From contig NZ_BOOC01000026.1 in assembly GCF_016863035.1 (NCBI RefSeq), forward strand, positions 1 to 64,000: a stretch of DNA of 64,000 bases, given 5' to 3'. How positions within the stretch are numbered: the stretch's first letter is position 1; the number at the start of each line of letters is the position of its first letter. The translations under genes and the position numbers were made by a program. The notes below the pieces were generated by a model. The model saw only the letters and a program-made list of their open reading frames with translations. It did no database searches and was not told where the DNA came from. Positions 32,860 through 40,575 of this stretch are shown here, one piece after another. The DNA is from Microbispora corallina. Its GTDB lineage: Bacteria > Actinomycetota > Actinomycetes > Streptosporangiales > Streptosporangiaceae.

Positions 32860-34202
32860 GCCACGACCTCCGCGTTGGGGGCTGGGACGTCTCCGGGGTC
32901 GGCTCCCTGCGCGCGCATCCCCCGCTGGACCGCCGCGGGGTCGACCTGCCGCACGGTCACGCCGCCGTCCGCGGCGAGGGCCGCGGCCACGCCGGCCGCC
33001 TGGCCCATCGCCATGCACGGCGGGATCTCGCGGGAGATGCGCTGGGCGTCCGGCGTGGCCGAGTAGTGGCGGCCGGCCACCAGGAGCTGGTCGACCTGGC
33101 GGGGCAGGAGCGCGCGGTAGGGCGTGTAGTAGTCGCGGCCGCGGGCGACGGAGTCGGCGAAGTGCCGGCGGTTGACGATGTCGTCCTTGGTCACGACGTA
33201 CTCGCCGCGCAGGAGGCGCGTCTGCCGTACGCCCATCTGCTCGGCCACGTCCAGCAGGTAGCAGTTCTCGAAGCCCGGCAGGCTCTGCCTGACCTCGTCC
33301 ACGGCGGCGGCGATCCGCTCTCGCGCGTCGAACTCCGCATGGGTGAGCGACTCCGGATCCGCCCCGTCATAGCCCGACATATGCGGACAATTGCACCACA
33401 CGACGCCGGGAACCGGGGTCTTGAGCCACCACAGCTCCCAGGCGCCGCCGAGCAGCCGTTTGATCTTGCGGTTGACGGCCCTGGCCTCGCGCGGGTTCTC
33501 CTGCTCGAACCGCTCGGCGGCGGCGGTGTCGACGCCGCCGAGCCGGAACACCAGTGTGGTGAGGTAGCTGTCGTGCGCGTAGTCCGCCCCGGCCCGGGCG
33601 GCGACGTCGATGTCGCCTGTCGTGTCCACGACCACGTCGGCCAGGATCGCCTGCGGGCCGGCCTTGGTCTCGGCCACCACCCCACGCAGCCGGCCGTCGT
33701 CCACGATCGGCTGGGAGAACCATGAGTGGAGGCGCAGATGCACCCCGGCCTCGCGGACGAGGTCGTTGGAGACCCGTTTCCACCCGTCGGGGTCGAAGGC
33801 GACGGCGTAGCAGATCGGCTTGGGACTGGTGTGGGAGTGGAAGTCGAAGGTGCCCCAGCGGCCCCACTTGTTCCACATCTCCACCGAGGCGATCCGCTCC
33901 TGCTCGGGCGGGTAGACGGCCAGGCCCAGCTTGGCCAGCCGCTCCACGTACTCCGAGACCAGGCCGGTCACGCTGATCTCCCGGCCGTTCACCATGTCGT
34001 CGAGCACCAGCACCATGCCGCCGGACGCGAGGCCGCCCAGCGCGGCGTACCTCTCCAGCAGGGTGACGCTCGCCCCGGCGCGGGCCGCGGCGACGGCGGC
34101 GCTGACGCCCGCCGGGCCGCCGCCCACGACGACGACGTCGCTGGTGCGGACCACGGGGGCCCTCAGCTCGTCGGACGAGACCTTGAGATCTGACAGTTGC
34201 AT
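32856..34202 (-). CDS. FAD-dependent oxidoreductase
   Basis: A 448-residue flavoprotein of the FAD_oxidored type. The dinucleotide-binding motif is VVVGGGPAGVSAAVAAARAG at about 29-48, followed by GGLASGGMVLVLDDM. The second half contains VVDTTGDIDVAARAGADYA and the C-terminal FAD segment EIPPCMAMGQAAGVAAALA. No iron-sulfur or quinone domain is visible. The ATG at 34202 is chosen because GAGGA lies 8 bases upstream; a GTG 15 bases earlier is possible. In this operon it may perform the first oxidation of the imported compound. Confidence 0.87.
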   Translation of the reverse strand: MQLSDLKVSSDELRAPVVRTSDVVVVGGGPAGVSAAVAAARAGASVTLLERYAALGGLASGGMVLVLDDMVNGREISVTGLVSEYVERLAKLGLAVYPPEQERIASVEMWNKWGRWGTFDFHSHTSPKPICYAVAFDPDGWKRVSNDLVREAGVHLRLHSWFSQPIVDDGRLRGVVAETKAGPQAILADVVVDTTGDIDVAARAGADYAHDSYLTTLVFRLGGVDTAAAERFEQENPREARAVNRKIKRLLGGAWELWWLKTPVPGVVWCNCPHMSGYDGADPESLTHAEFDARERIAAAVDEVRQSLPGFENCYLLDVAEQMGVRQTRLLRGEYVVTKDDIVNRRHFADSVARGRDYYTPYRALLPRQVDQLLVAGRHYSATPDAQRISREIPPCMAMGQAAGVAAALAADGGVTVRQVDPAAVQRGMRAQGADPGDVPAPNAEVVA

Positions 34203-34221
34203 CACGCGATTCCTCACTCGC

Positions 34222-35502
34222 TCACTCGCCCGCGAAGGCTCCGCTCGTCCTGCGGGCGGCCAGGTAGAGCACGACGCTGATCAGGGACAGAGCGGCCACA
34301 TACACCGGGAAGATCCAGACCAGCGCGTTGCTCTGGAGCCAGATCAGGAGGTACGACGCCGTGCCGCCGAAGACCGCGACCGCGACGCCGTACCCGAGCG
34401 CCACGCCGGTGGCGCGGCAGTACTTGGGCATCAGCGAGGTGGCCACGAGGTTGTAGAGGGTCATGTTGAGCACCAGCACGATCGACCCGCCGAGGACGAC
34501 GCCGAACAGGCCGCCCAGGCCGGGCCGGCTGTAGAGCAGCATCAGGAACACGGCCGGCACGGCCAGCAGCCTGGTCACGGTGAACGTCCGCGACAGCTTG
34601 AACCTGTCGGCCAGCCATCCCACGAGCGGCGACCCGGCGAGCAGGACCAGGCCGAGCGCGGTGGAGGCGGCGAAGACCGGGGTCGGGTCCTCCTTGAAGG
34701 TGCTGCGCGCGAGGTTGGGCAGCCCGACGGTCCAGGCGTAGTTGTAGGCCTGCGCGGCGCCCACCACGAAGATCATCGCGACGAGGCCGAGCCAGTGCCT
34801 GCCCACACCCCGCCAGACCGACGTCTCGCCGCGCTCGCTCTCGTGCAGCGTCTCGGGCAGGGCGCGCCGCAGGTAGAGCACGAGCAGGCCGATCACGGCG
34901 CCTATGACGAACGGGACGCGCCAGCCCCAGTCCTGCATGGCGGCCGCGCCGAGGACGAGGCTGGTGAAGAAGCTGACCAGCGAGGCCAGCACGATGCCGA
35001 GGTTGACGAACAGGCTGATGTAGCCGGCCGCCCGCGCCTCGCGTCCCGGCGGCGACACCTCCACGGCGTACGCCGTCGACAGGGGCGCCTCGATGCCGGT
35101 CGACACGCCCTGGACCAGGCGGCAGACCAGCAGGATCACCCCGGACCACACGCCTATCTGCTGGTAGGTGGGCGCAACAGCGATCACCAGCGTGGTGAGC
35201 GCCATCAGCGCGACGGAGAGGATCATGATCTGCCGGCGGCCGACTCGGTCGGCGACGGCGCCGAGCAGCACCCCGCCGAGCGGCCGTACGGCGAAGCCCA
35301 TCGCGAACACGGCCAGCGCGCTGAGCGTGGAGGCCACGGGATCGTGGGAGGGGAAGAAATGGGGGCCGATGTAGGCCGAGACGAGACCGAAGAGCATCCA
35401 GTCGTACCACTCGAGCGTGTTGCCGAGGCCGAGGCCGAGCATCGCGGTACGGGTGGTGGCCGGATTTTGGGCAGGGGAGGTCGAGGTAACGGTCGCGGAC
35501 AT
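34222..35502 (-). CDS. MFS transporter of the metabolite:H+ symporter type
   Basis: A 426-residue, 12-segment permease. LGNTLEWYDWMLFGL at about 25-40 and the loop GAVADRVGRRQIM are typical of MHS-family symporters that import carboxylates, betaines or aromatic acids. EAPLSTAYAVEVSPPGREARA follows in the first half. It is the second gene of the catabolic operon, 40 bases after the regulator, and should import its substrate. Confidence 0.9.
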   Translation of the reverse strand: MSATVTSTSPAQNPATTRTAMLGLGLGNTLEWYDWMLFGLVSAYIGPHFFPSHDPVASTLSALAVFAMGFAVRPLGGVLLGAVADRVGRRQIMILSVALMALTTLVIAVAPTYQQIGVWSGVILLVCRLVQGVSTGIEAPLSTAYAVEVSPPGREARAAGYISLFVNLGIVLASLVSFFTSLVLGAAAMQDWGWRVPFVIGAVIGLLVLYLRRALPETLHESERGETSVWRGVGRHWLGLVAMIFVVGAAQAYNYAWTVGLPNLARSTFKEDPTPVFAASTALGLVLLAGSPLVGWLADRFKLSRTFTVTRLLAVPAVFLMLLYSRPGLGGLFGVVLGGSIVLVLNMTLYNLVATSLMPKYCRATGVALGYGVAVAVFGGTASYLLIWLQSNALVWIFPVYVAALSLISVVLYLAARRTSGAFAGE

Positions 35503-35542
35503 GGCGATCCGCCTTTCATGGGGGTGTTTCCCGCCCGAGAGG

Positions 35543-36133
35543 TCACCAGGTGGGTGGTGTGATCACCCAGATCGCTGTGCAGACCTCGTCACCGGTGTTG
35601 GCGTACCAGTGCGGGATGGTGGATGAGTAGCGAATGGAGTCGCCTGGGCCGAGCTCGTACTTCACCCCGTCCAGGTACACATCCTTGTGTCCGGACAGGA
35701 CGATGCCGACCTCCTCCCCGTTGTGCGTGAACGGGGCGGCGCTGGTGTCGTGGCCGGGCTGGGTCTCCAGCCAGGTGACCTCCAGCGCGCCGTTGAGGTC
35801 AGGAGTGAGCAGCTCGTAGACCGCCGTCTTGTCCATGCCGTGGCCGTCGAGCCGCCGCCGTTCCGATCTGCGGACCAGCGGTGAGCGATGCTCCTCATGC
35901 ACCTGGAACAGCATTCCCACCGGAATGCCGAGCCCGTGCGCCAGTTGGACCAATGTGGAGAACGACGGGTTGGCCAGCCCTCGCTCCACCTGACTGATGA
36001 TGCCCGTGCTCAGCCCCGACAGCTCCGCGAGCCGGTCGAGGGTGAGCCCCCGCTCCTTGCGCAGGGAGCGGACGCGGGTTCCGACAGCACCGAGCATCGT
36101 CGCCAGGGACTCCGGTGTGCTGTCGCTCGTCAT
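35543..36133 (-). CDS. XRE-cupin transcriptional regulator
   Basis: A 196-residue regulator: an XRE helix-turn-helix at about 18-75 (GLTLDRLAELSGLSTGIISQVERG) and a small C-terminal cupin (about 120-192, FTHNGEEVGIVLSGHKDVYLDG, then YELGPGDSIRYSS). The cupin usually binds a pathway metabolite. It is the first gene of the nine-gene operon. The start codon is 6 bases after a -10 box, so the message should be leaderless. Confidence 0.92.
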   Translation of the reverse strand: MTSDSTPESLATMLGAVGTRVRSLRKERGLTLDRLAELSGLSTGIISQVERGLANPSFSTLVQLAHGLGIPVGMLFQVHEEHRSPLVRRSERRRLDGHGMDKTAVYELLTPDLNGALEVTWLETQPGHDTSAAPFTHNGEEVGIVLSGHKDVYLDGVKYELGPGDSIRYSSTIPHWYANTGDEVCTAIWVITPPTW

Positions 36134-36136
36134 GCG

Positions 36137-36150
36137 TTCATCCTAATGAA
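36137..36150. promoter_or_regulatory. Candidate operator over the -10 box of the catabolic operon
   Basis: TTCAT-CCTA-ATGAA is a perfect inverted repeat with 5-base arms that overlaps the -10 hexamer. Binding by the XRE-cupin protein would block its own promoter and the whole operon. Confidence 0.5.
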
Positions 36151-36167
36151 ACCGTCTTCACCGTCAA
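36140..36167 (-). promoter_or_regulatory. Promoter of the catabolic operon, leaderless type
   Basis: On the minus strand TTGACG (36162-36167) and TAGGAT (36140-36145) are 16 bases apart. Six bases separate the -10 box from the ATG at 36133, so transcription should start at the start codon. Confidence 0.7.
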
Positions 36168-36171
36168 TAGC

Positions 36172-36199
36172 ATGATGAAGATTTTCAATATGATGAAGA
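36172..36199. repeat. Direct repeats upstream of the catabolic operon promoter
   Basis: ATGATGAAGA occurs at 36172-36181 and again at 36190-36199, an 18-base period, in a locally AT-rich stretch just upstream of the -35 box. The repeats could be additional regulator sites. Confidence 0.55.
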
Positions 36200-36379
36200 C
36201 GCTCTCGGCGAGGCCCGGGCCGCACCTGTGCGGGGGGCAAAGTCCCGGCACCGGCAACCCCATGCGACCGCCGTACGTATAAGGAAGAGGGAACACGACA
36301 GGCAACGGGGGCATTCGCGGCGGGCTGCCGGCCACAAGCACGGACGGCCTGATGCGGATGAGGCGTGGGGGACGTGGCC

Positions 36380-37432
36380 ATGAGCCGTGACGATCGTGCG
36401 CGGGAGCGTGTGCGCCGGAGAGGGGTGGGGCGGCGCCGGGCGTTCCCGGGCCGCCACATGACGGGCGGCGCCGTCGCCGGAAGAGCGGGTGAGGGCGCGG
36501 AGACCGGAGCGGAGACGTCGACGAGGAGAGGGAGAGGCACGGGGCGGGCGTTCGCCGTGCGGCTCGTCCTGGCGGCCTGCGTCCCCGCGATGCAGGCGCT
36601 GGTCGGGTACGCGATCGGCGGCACGGTCCGCGAACGGCGGACCCGGCAGGAGATGGCCGCGATCAGCAGGCACCTGGCGGCGACCGCCGAGGGGCAGCTT
36701 CCCACGCCGGTGCCGCCGGGGCCGCTCGGCCCCGACACCGCCCGGCTGGTGGAGAGCATCAACGCCACCATCGAGCTGTGCCGGCGGCTGGGATGGTTCG
36801 CCTCCGACCTGTCCCACGAGATCCGCACCCCGCTCACCGCCCTGCGGGCCGAGCTGGAGGAGGCGGCCCTGAACCACGAGGACACCGACGTCCGGCAGCT
36901 GGTCAAGCGCACGCTGCCCAGCATCGACCGGGCCGACGCCGTGGTCGCGAGCATGCTCATGCTGGCCCGCCTCCAGGCGTGCACCGACAGGGAACGCGTC
37001 CGCGTCGACCTCGGCGACCTGGTCAAGAGCGAGGTCGACGGGCGGGAGCGTCTCCATCCGGTCACCATCCGGGTCGCCGGCCAGGTGGTGGTGCGGGCGG
37101 TTCCCGAGCAGGTGCGCCAGGCGATGACCAACCTGCTCGACAACGCCGAGCGGCACGCGCGCGCCCACGTGGAGGTCGAGGTGGCCCGGCGGGGCCGCAC
37201 GGCGCTGCTCGTCGTCGACGACGACGGCGAGGGCGTGCCCGAGGCCGACCGGCAGCGGATCTTCGACCGCTTCATCCGGCTGGAGGACAGCCGCCGCCGC
37301 GACGGGATGGGGGCCGGGCTCGGGCTCGGCATCACCCGGGCCATCGCCGAGGCCCATCACGGCGACGTCCGCGCGGAGGACCGGCCCGGGGGAGGTGCCC
37401 GCTTCGTGCTGCGCCTGCCCGCGGCCTCCTGA
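36380..37432 (+). CDS. Orphan histidine kinase with a minimal sensor
   Basis: A 350-residue kinase. The first 55 residues are basic and Gly-rich, followed by one membrane segment (VRLVLAACVPAMQALVGYAIGG, about 60-81). There is no recognisable extracellular sensor. The HisKA domain has His146 in SDLSHEIRTPLTAL, and the HATPase domain has the N-box (NLLDNAERHARA) and the G-box GAGLGLGITRAIAEAHHG. No response regulator is adjacent on either side. It could respond to a membrane partner. The start is uncertain: ATG at 36380 has a GGGGGA 8 bases upstream. Confidence 0.85.
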   Translation: MSRDDRARERVRRRGVGRRRAFPGRHMTGGAVAGRAGEGAETGAETSTRRGRGTGRAFAVRLVLAACVPAMQALVGYAIGGTVRERRTRQEMAAISRHLAATAEGQLPTPVPPGPLGPDTARLVESINATIELCRRLGWFASDLSHEIRTPLTALRAELEEAALNHEDTDVRQLVKRTLPSIDRADAVVASMLMLARLQACTDRERVRVDLGDLVKSEVDGRERLHPVTIRVAGQVVVRAVPEQVRQAMTNLLDNAERHARAHVEVEVARRGRTALLVVDDDGEGVPEADRQRIFDRFIRLEDSRRRDGMGAGLGLGITRAIAEAHHGDVRAEDRPGGGARFVLRLPAAS

Positions 37433-37537
37433 CCGCCGCTTTCCGCGCGCCGCGGGGGCGCGGCGGGCGGCGGCCGTGGGCCGGGCGTCGGGGTGGGCCG
37501 CGGGTGTGTGGCGGTGGGCCGGGGGCCGCGCCCGGGG

Positions 37538-38029
37538 TCAGGCGCGGCGCGCCTCGAACATGAAGCAGCCGAACTCGACGGCCCGCATGTGCACCACCGC
37601 CACGCCCGGGTCGTCGAACAGTTCGCCGAGCAGCGCGGACGCGGCGGACGCGTCGGCCGAGCGGCCGTCGTCGAGCAGGTGCCCGTCCAGGATCGAGCCG
37701 TCCGGGCGGTAGGCGCGCATCACGCGGCGGGGGCCGCCCATCGCCTCCGGGTATCCGGGCTCGGGCCCGTCGCACGGCTCGGCGTGCACGAACACCGGTC
37801 CCAGCTCCTCGTACGGGCCGGGATCGGCGCCGGTCTCGGCCGCCCAGCGCCGCAGCGGCGCGTACGACACCAGCATGATCGTCTCTCCGGGAGCCGAGCG
37901 GCGCAGGCAGCACCGCAACGGTGCGCCGCCCTCCTCGTCCACGATCACCCGGGGCTCGCGCCCGGCGTCGTCCGTCTTCCTCAGCTGGTCCAGTACGGCG
38001 GGCTCGACGGCCCTGATCTCGAACTCCAT
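37538..38029 (-). CDS. DUF1203-like protein
   Basis: A 163-residue protein beginning MEFEIRAVEPAVLDQLRKTDDAG. The CCLRRSAPGETIMLVSYAP and GPVFVHAEPC segments and the C-terminal FGCFMFEARRA are typical of the small DUF1203 family, whose function is unknown. The start at 38029 is preferred over one 9 bases upstream because AGGA is spaced 8 bases before it. Several Cys residues could bind a metal. Confidence 0.75.
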   Translation of the reverse strand: MEFEIRAVEPAVLDQLRKTDDAGREPRVIVDEEGGAPLRCCLRRSAPGETIMLVSYAPLRRWAAETGADPGPYEELGPVFVHAEPCDGPEPGYPEAMGGPRRVMRAYRPDGSILDGHLLDDGRSADASAASALLGELFDDPGVAVVHMRAVEFGCFMFEARRA

Positions 38030-38178
38030 GCCCGTCATCCTGCTCGCCCCGCGCCCGGCGGGCTGGCGGGAATCGGCCGGGGCGTTCCGCTCAGCCGCCG
38101 GGGAGGGCGAGCAGGACAGAGGCGGTCAGCCGTACGGCGGACGGGGGATGGGAGGGGCAGGGGGCGAAGGGGGACGCC

Positions 38179-39042
38179 ATGATCGTGGTCGGGGTCGACG
38201 GCTCGCGCGCCGGAGTGGAGGCCGCCGCGTGGGCCGCACGGGAGGCGGCGCTGCGGCACGCGCCGCTCCGGATCGTGCACGCCATACCGGACTGGGCGTG
38301 CCGGACGGCGGGGAAGGGCCCGTACGCCGAGGTGGCGGAGTGGATGCGGTCGGGGGCAGAGCAGGTGCTCGCGGGCGCGGCCGAGCGGGCGGAGGCCGAG
38401 GCGCCGCACGTGGAGACGGCCACGGCGATCCTGCCCGGCGACCCCCGCTCCGCGCTGATCGCCGAGGCCGCCGGGGCCGCGCTGCTGGTGGTCGGCAACC
38501 ACGGGCTCGGCGGCTTCCGCGGCCTGCTGGTCGGCTCCGTCGCGCACGGCGTGGCGGGCCACGCGCCCTGCGACGTCGTGGTCGTCAGGACGGCGCCCGG
38601 CGAGCCGGGCGGGGAGGTCGTGGCCGGGGTCGACGGATCACCCGCCGGCGGGAGGTCGCTGGAGTTCGCCTTCGCGGAGGCGGCCCTTCGGCACGCGCCC
38701 CTGCGGGCCGTCCACGCGTGGAACCCGTTCGAGGGGCCGCTGCCGGGCGGGCCCCGCGACGAGGAGGGGGAGGCGCGGCTGTTGCGGGAGGCGCTGGAGG
38801 GGCCGCGGGCCCGGCATCCGGACGTGGCGGTGACCGAGGAGGTCGTCCGCGGGCACCCCGTGGACGCGCTGCTGCGGGCGTCCGAGGGCGCCGACCTGCT
38901 CGTCGTCGGCTCGCGGGGGCACGGGGCCTTCGCCGGGCTGGTCCTCGGCGCGGTCACCCAGCCGCTCCTGCACCACGCGACCTGCCCCCTGGCCGTCGTG
39001 CGCCCGGCTGCCCCGGACACTCCCGAGGCCGAGGACCGCTAG
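38179..39042 (+). CDS. Tandem universal stress protein
   Basis: A 287-residue protein with two UspA domains (about 1-137 and 146-278). Each begins with a GVDGS motif. The first domain has a complete nucleotide-binding pattern (GNHGLGGFRGLLVGS); the second is GSRGHGAFAGLVLGA, lacking the final Ser. Tandem USPs are frequent members of DosR-type regulons. No DosR-like box was seen in the 140 bases upstream, so regulation here is open. Confidence 0.9.
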   Translation: MIVVGVDGSRAGVEAAAWAAREAALRHAPLRIVHAIPDWACRTAGKGPYAEVAEWMRSGAEQVLAGAAERAEAEAPHVETATAILPGDPRSALIAEAAGAALLVVGNHGLGGFRGLLVGSVAHGVAGHAPCDVVVVRTAPGEPGGEVVAGVDGSPAGGRSLEFAFAEAALRHAPLRAVHAWNPFEGPLPGGPRDEEGEARLLREALEGPRARHPDVAVTEEVVRGHPVDALLRASEGADLLVVGSRGHGAFAGLVLGAVTQPLLHHATCPLAVVRPAAPDTPEAEDR

Positions 39043-39070
39043 CGTCGCCGTACCCTCGGGCGGCGGCCGC

Positions 39071-39934
39071 TCAGGGGTGGACGAGCTCCAGGACCGCGAT
39101 GCCGGCGACGACGGTGACGCCCGCCGCGACCCGCCGGCCGCCGAACGGCTCGCGGAGCACCAGCGCGCCGATCACGGCCGCGATGACGATGCTCGTCTCA
39201 CGCAGGGCCGCGACCGTGGCCAGGTCGCCGTGCGCCTGGGCCCACACCACCAGCCCGTACGCCAGCAGGGACAGCACGCCTCCGGTCAGGCCGCGTCCGG
39301 CCGCGGGGCGCAGCCGGCGGACGAGGGAGCGGCCGTGCCGCGCCCACGCGACGAGCGGGAGGACCGGCCCCTGGAGGGCGAAGAGCCAGGCGACGTACCC
39401 GACGACGGTTCCCGACTGCCGCACGCCGGTGCCGTCGACGATCGTGTAGGCCGCGATGAGCACCCCGGTTCCGGCGGCGGCCGCGAGCGCCGGCAGCTGG
39501 GCCCGTCCGGGCAGGCCGTCCGCCAGGGCCAGGCCGGCCAGGCCGCACGAGATCACCACGATGCCCGCGACGTCCTCGGGAGGCAGCGACCGGCCGAGCA
39601 CGGTCGTCGACGCCAGGGCCACCAGCAGCGGCGACGTGCCGCGCGCGATCGGGTACATCTGCCCGAAGTCGCCCAGCTGGTAGGCCCGCAGCAGCAGGAA
39701 CTGGTAGGCCGTCTCAAGCGCGGCCGAGACCGCGATGAACGGCCACGCCGCCGGAGCCGGCAGCGGGGTGAGGCACACCAGGACGGCGGCGCAGCCGGCC
39801 TGGGCGAGGCTGATCAGCGCGAAGCCGGCCAGCTTGTCGGGCACCTCGTGGGCCAGCCCGTTCCAGGCGGCGTGCAGCACGGCCGCGGCCAGCACCACGA
39901 TGGGAACGGCGGCCGACGACGCGACCCCGGCCAT
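39071..39934 (-). CDS. EamA/DMT superfamily transporter
   Basis: A 287-residue membrane protein with about ten hydrophobic segments arranged as two EamA repeats; the second ends EPFGGRRVAAGVTVVAGIAVL. The substrate is unknown; relatives export amino acids or metabolites. It lies convergent to the universal stress protein with a 28-base gap. Confidence 0.85.
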   Translation of the reverse strand: MAGVASSAAVPIVVLAAAVLHAAWNGLAHEVPDKLAGFALISLAQAGCAAVLVCLTPLPAPAAWPFIAVSAALETAYQFLLLRAYQLGDFGQMYPIARGTSPLLVALASTTVLGRSLPPEDVAGIVVISCGLAGLALADGLPGRAQLPALAAAAGTGVLIAAYTIVDGTGVRQSGTVVGYVAWLFALQGPVLPLVAWARHGRSLVRRLRPAAGRGLTGGVLSLLAYGLVVWAQAHGDLATVAALRETSIVIAAVIGALVLREPFGGRRVAAGVTVVAGIAVLELVHP

Positions 39935-40051
39935 GGCGCTCCCGCTGCTGTCTGGAGACGGGTGTCACCCGCTCGTCCCCTTCGTCCCGCCAGTCTCCCA
40001 CATCCCCTTGGTCCCACCGGTCAGTGAGGGGCGGGCGGCCGGAGACAGGAC

Positions 40052-40084
40052 GGCGCCCCCGGCGGGCATGCCGCCGGGGGCGCC
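40052..40084 (-). terminator. Perfect hairpin terminator downstream of rbpA
   Basis: A 14-base arm at 40052-40065 pairs perfectly with 40071-40084 around a 5-base loop, 23 bases beyond the rbpA stop. It is a strong, U-tract-free terminator. Confidence 0.75.
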
Positions 40085-40106
40085 GATCCGGCTGTCGCCG
40101 GGCGTC

Positions 40107-40451
40107 CTACGCGCTCTTGCGCCGCTGCTCCCGCAGGATGGCGAGGCGCTCGTTGAGGACCTCCTCGAGATCCTCGATGGAGCGCCGCTCCAGGAGCATG
40201 TCCCAGTGCGTCCGCGGGGGCTTCGCCTTCTTCTGCTGCGGCTGCTCCGCGTCCACCCGCAGGGCCGGGCTGCCGCAGCTGCGGCATTCCCACGTCGTGG
40301 GGATCTCGGCCTCGACGGCGAGGGGCACGGTGGTGAGATGGCCCTTCGGGCACGTGTAGGACACCTCCTGGCGCGGCGCCAGGTCGGTGTTGCGGTCGTT
40401 CTCGTAGCTGGTCGCGCCGAGCCGGGTACCGCGAAGTGCACGCTCGCCCAT
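40107..40451 (-). CDS. rbpA: RNA polymerase-binding protein RbpA
   Basis: A 114-residue actinobacterial transcription factor that binds RNA polymerase and the principal sigma factor and stabilises the open complex. The Zn-binding core is YTCPKGH...WECRSCG, with Cys34, His38, Cys56 and Cys59; the sigma-interaction domain is in the last 35 residues (THWDMLLERRSIEDLEEVLNERLAILRE). AGGAGG lies 8 bases before the ATG. A SigR-type promoter is upstream. The neighbourhood (GDPD, UMF1-type transporter, rbpA) is the one found in streptomycetes. Confidence 0.97.
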   Translation of the reverse strand: MGERALRGTRLGATSYENDRNTDLAPRQEVSYTCPKGHLTTVPLAVEAEIPTTWECRSCGSPALRVDAEQPQQKKAKPPRTHWDMLLERRSIEDLEEVLNERLAILREQRRKSA

Positions 40452-40505
40452 GTTTCAAGCCTCCTGAGGTCCCCGCCTTAGAGGGGTTCGTTCGCCACCG
40501 CGTAC

Positions 40506-40531
40506 AACGCCTGATACCGTGTGTGGATTCC
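40506..40531 (-). promoter_or_regulatory. SigR-type (thiol stress) promoter of rbpA
   Basis: On the minus strand GGAAT (40527-40531) and GTT (40506-40508) are separated by exactly 18 bases, the SigR/SigH consensus. rbpA of Streptomyces is a known SigR target, so disulfide-stress induction is expected. Confidence 0.8.
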
Positions 40532-40575
40532 CAGCCGAGACCTGATCCAATCGCGCTTTTTCCGTCCCTGTGGTC

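Noticed and set aside
38039-38178. DosR-like box before the universal stress protein
   Set aside because: Only isolated GGGAC-like half-sites occur by chance in this G-rich stretch; no paired site with correct spacing.
39950-40020. Imperfect direct repeats (CCCCTTCGTCCC / CCCCTTGGTCCC) upstream of the EamA gene
   Set aside because: Short and degenerate; probably simple pyrimidine-rich sequence.
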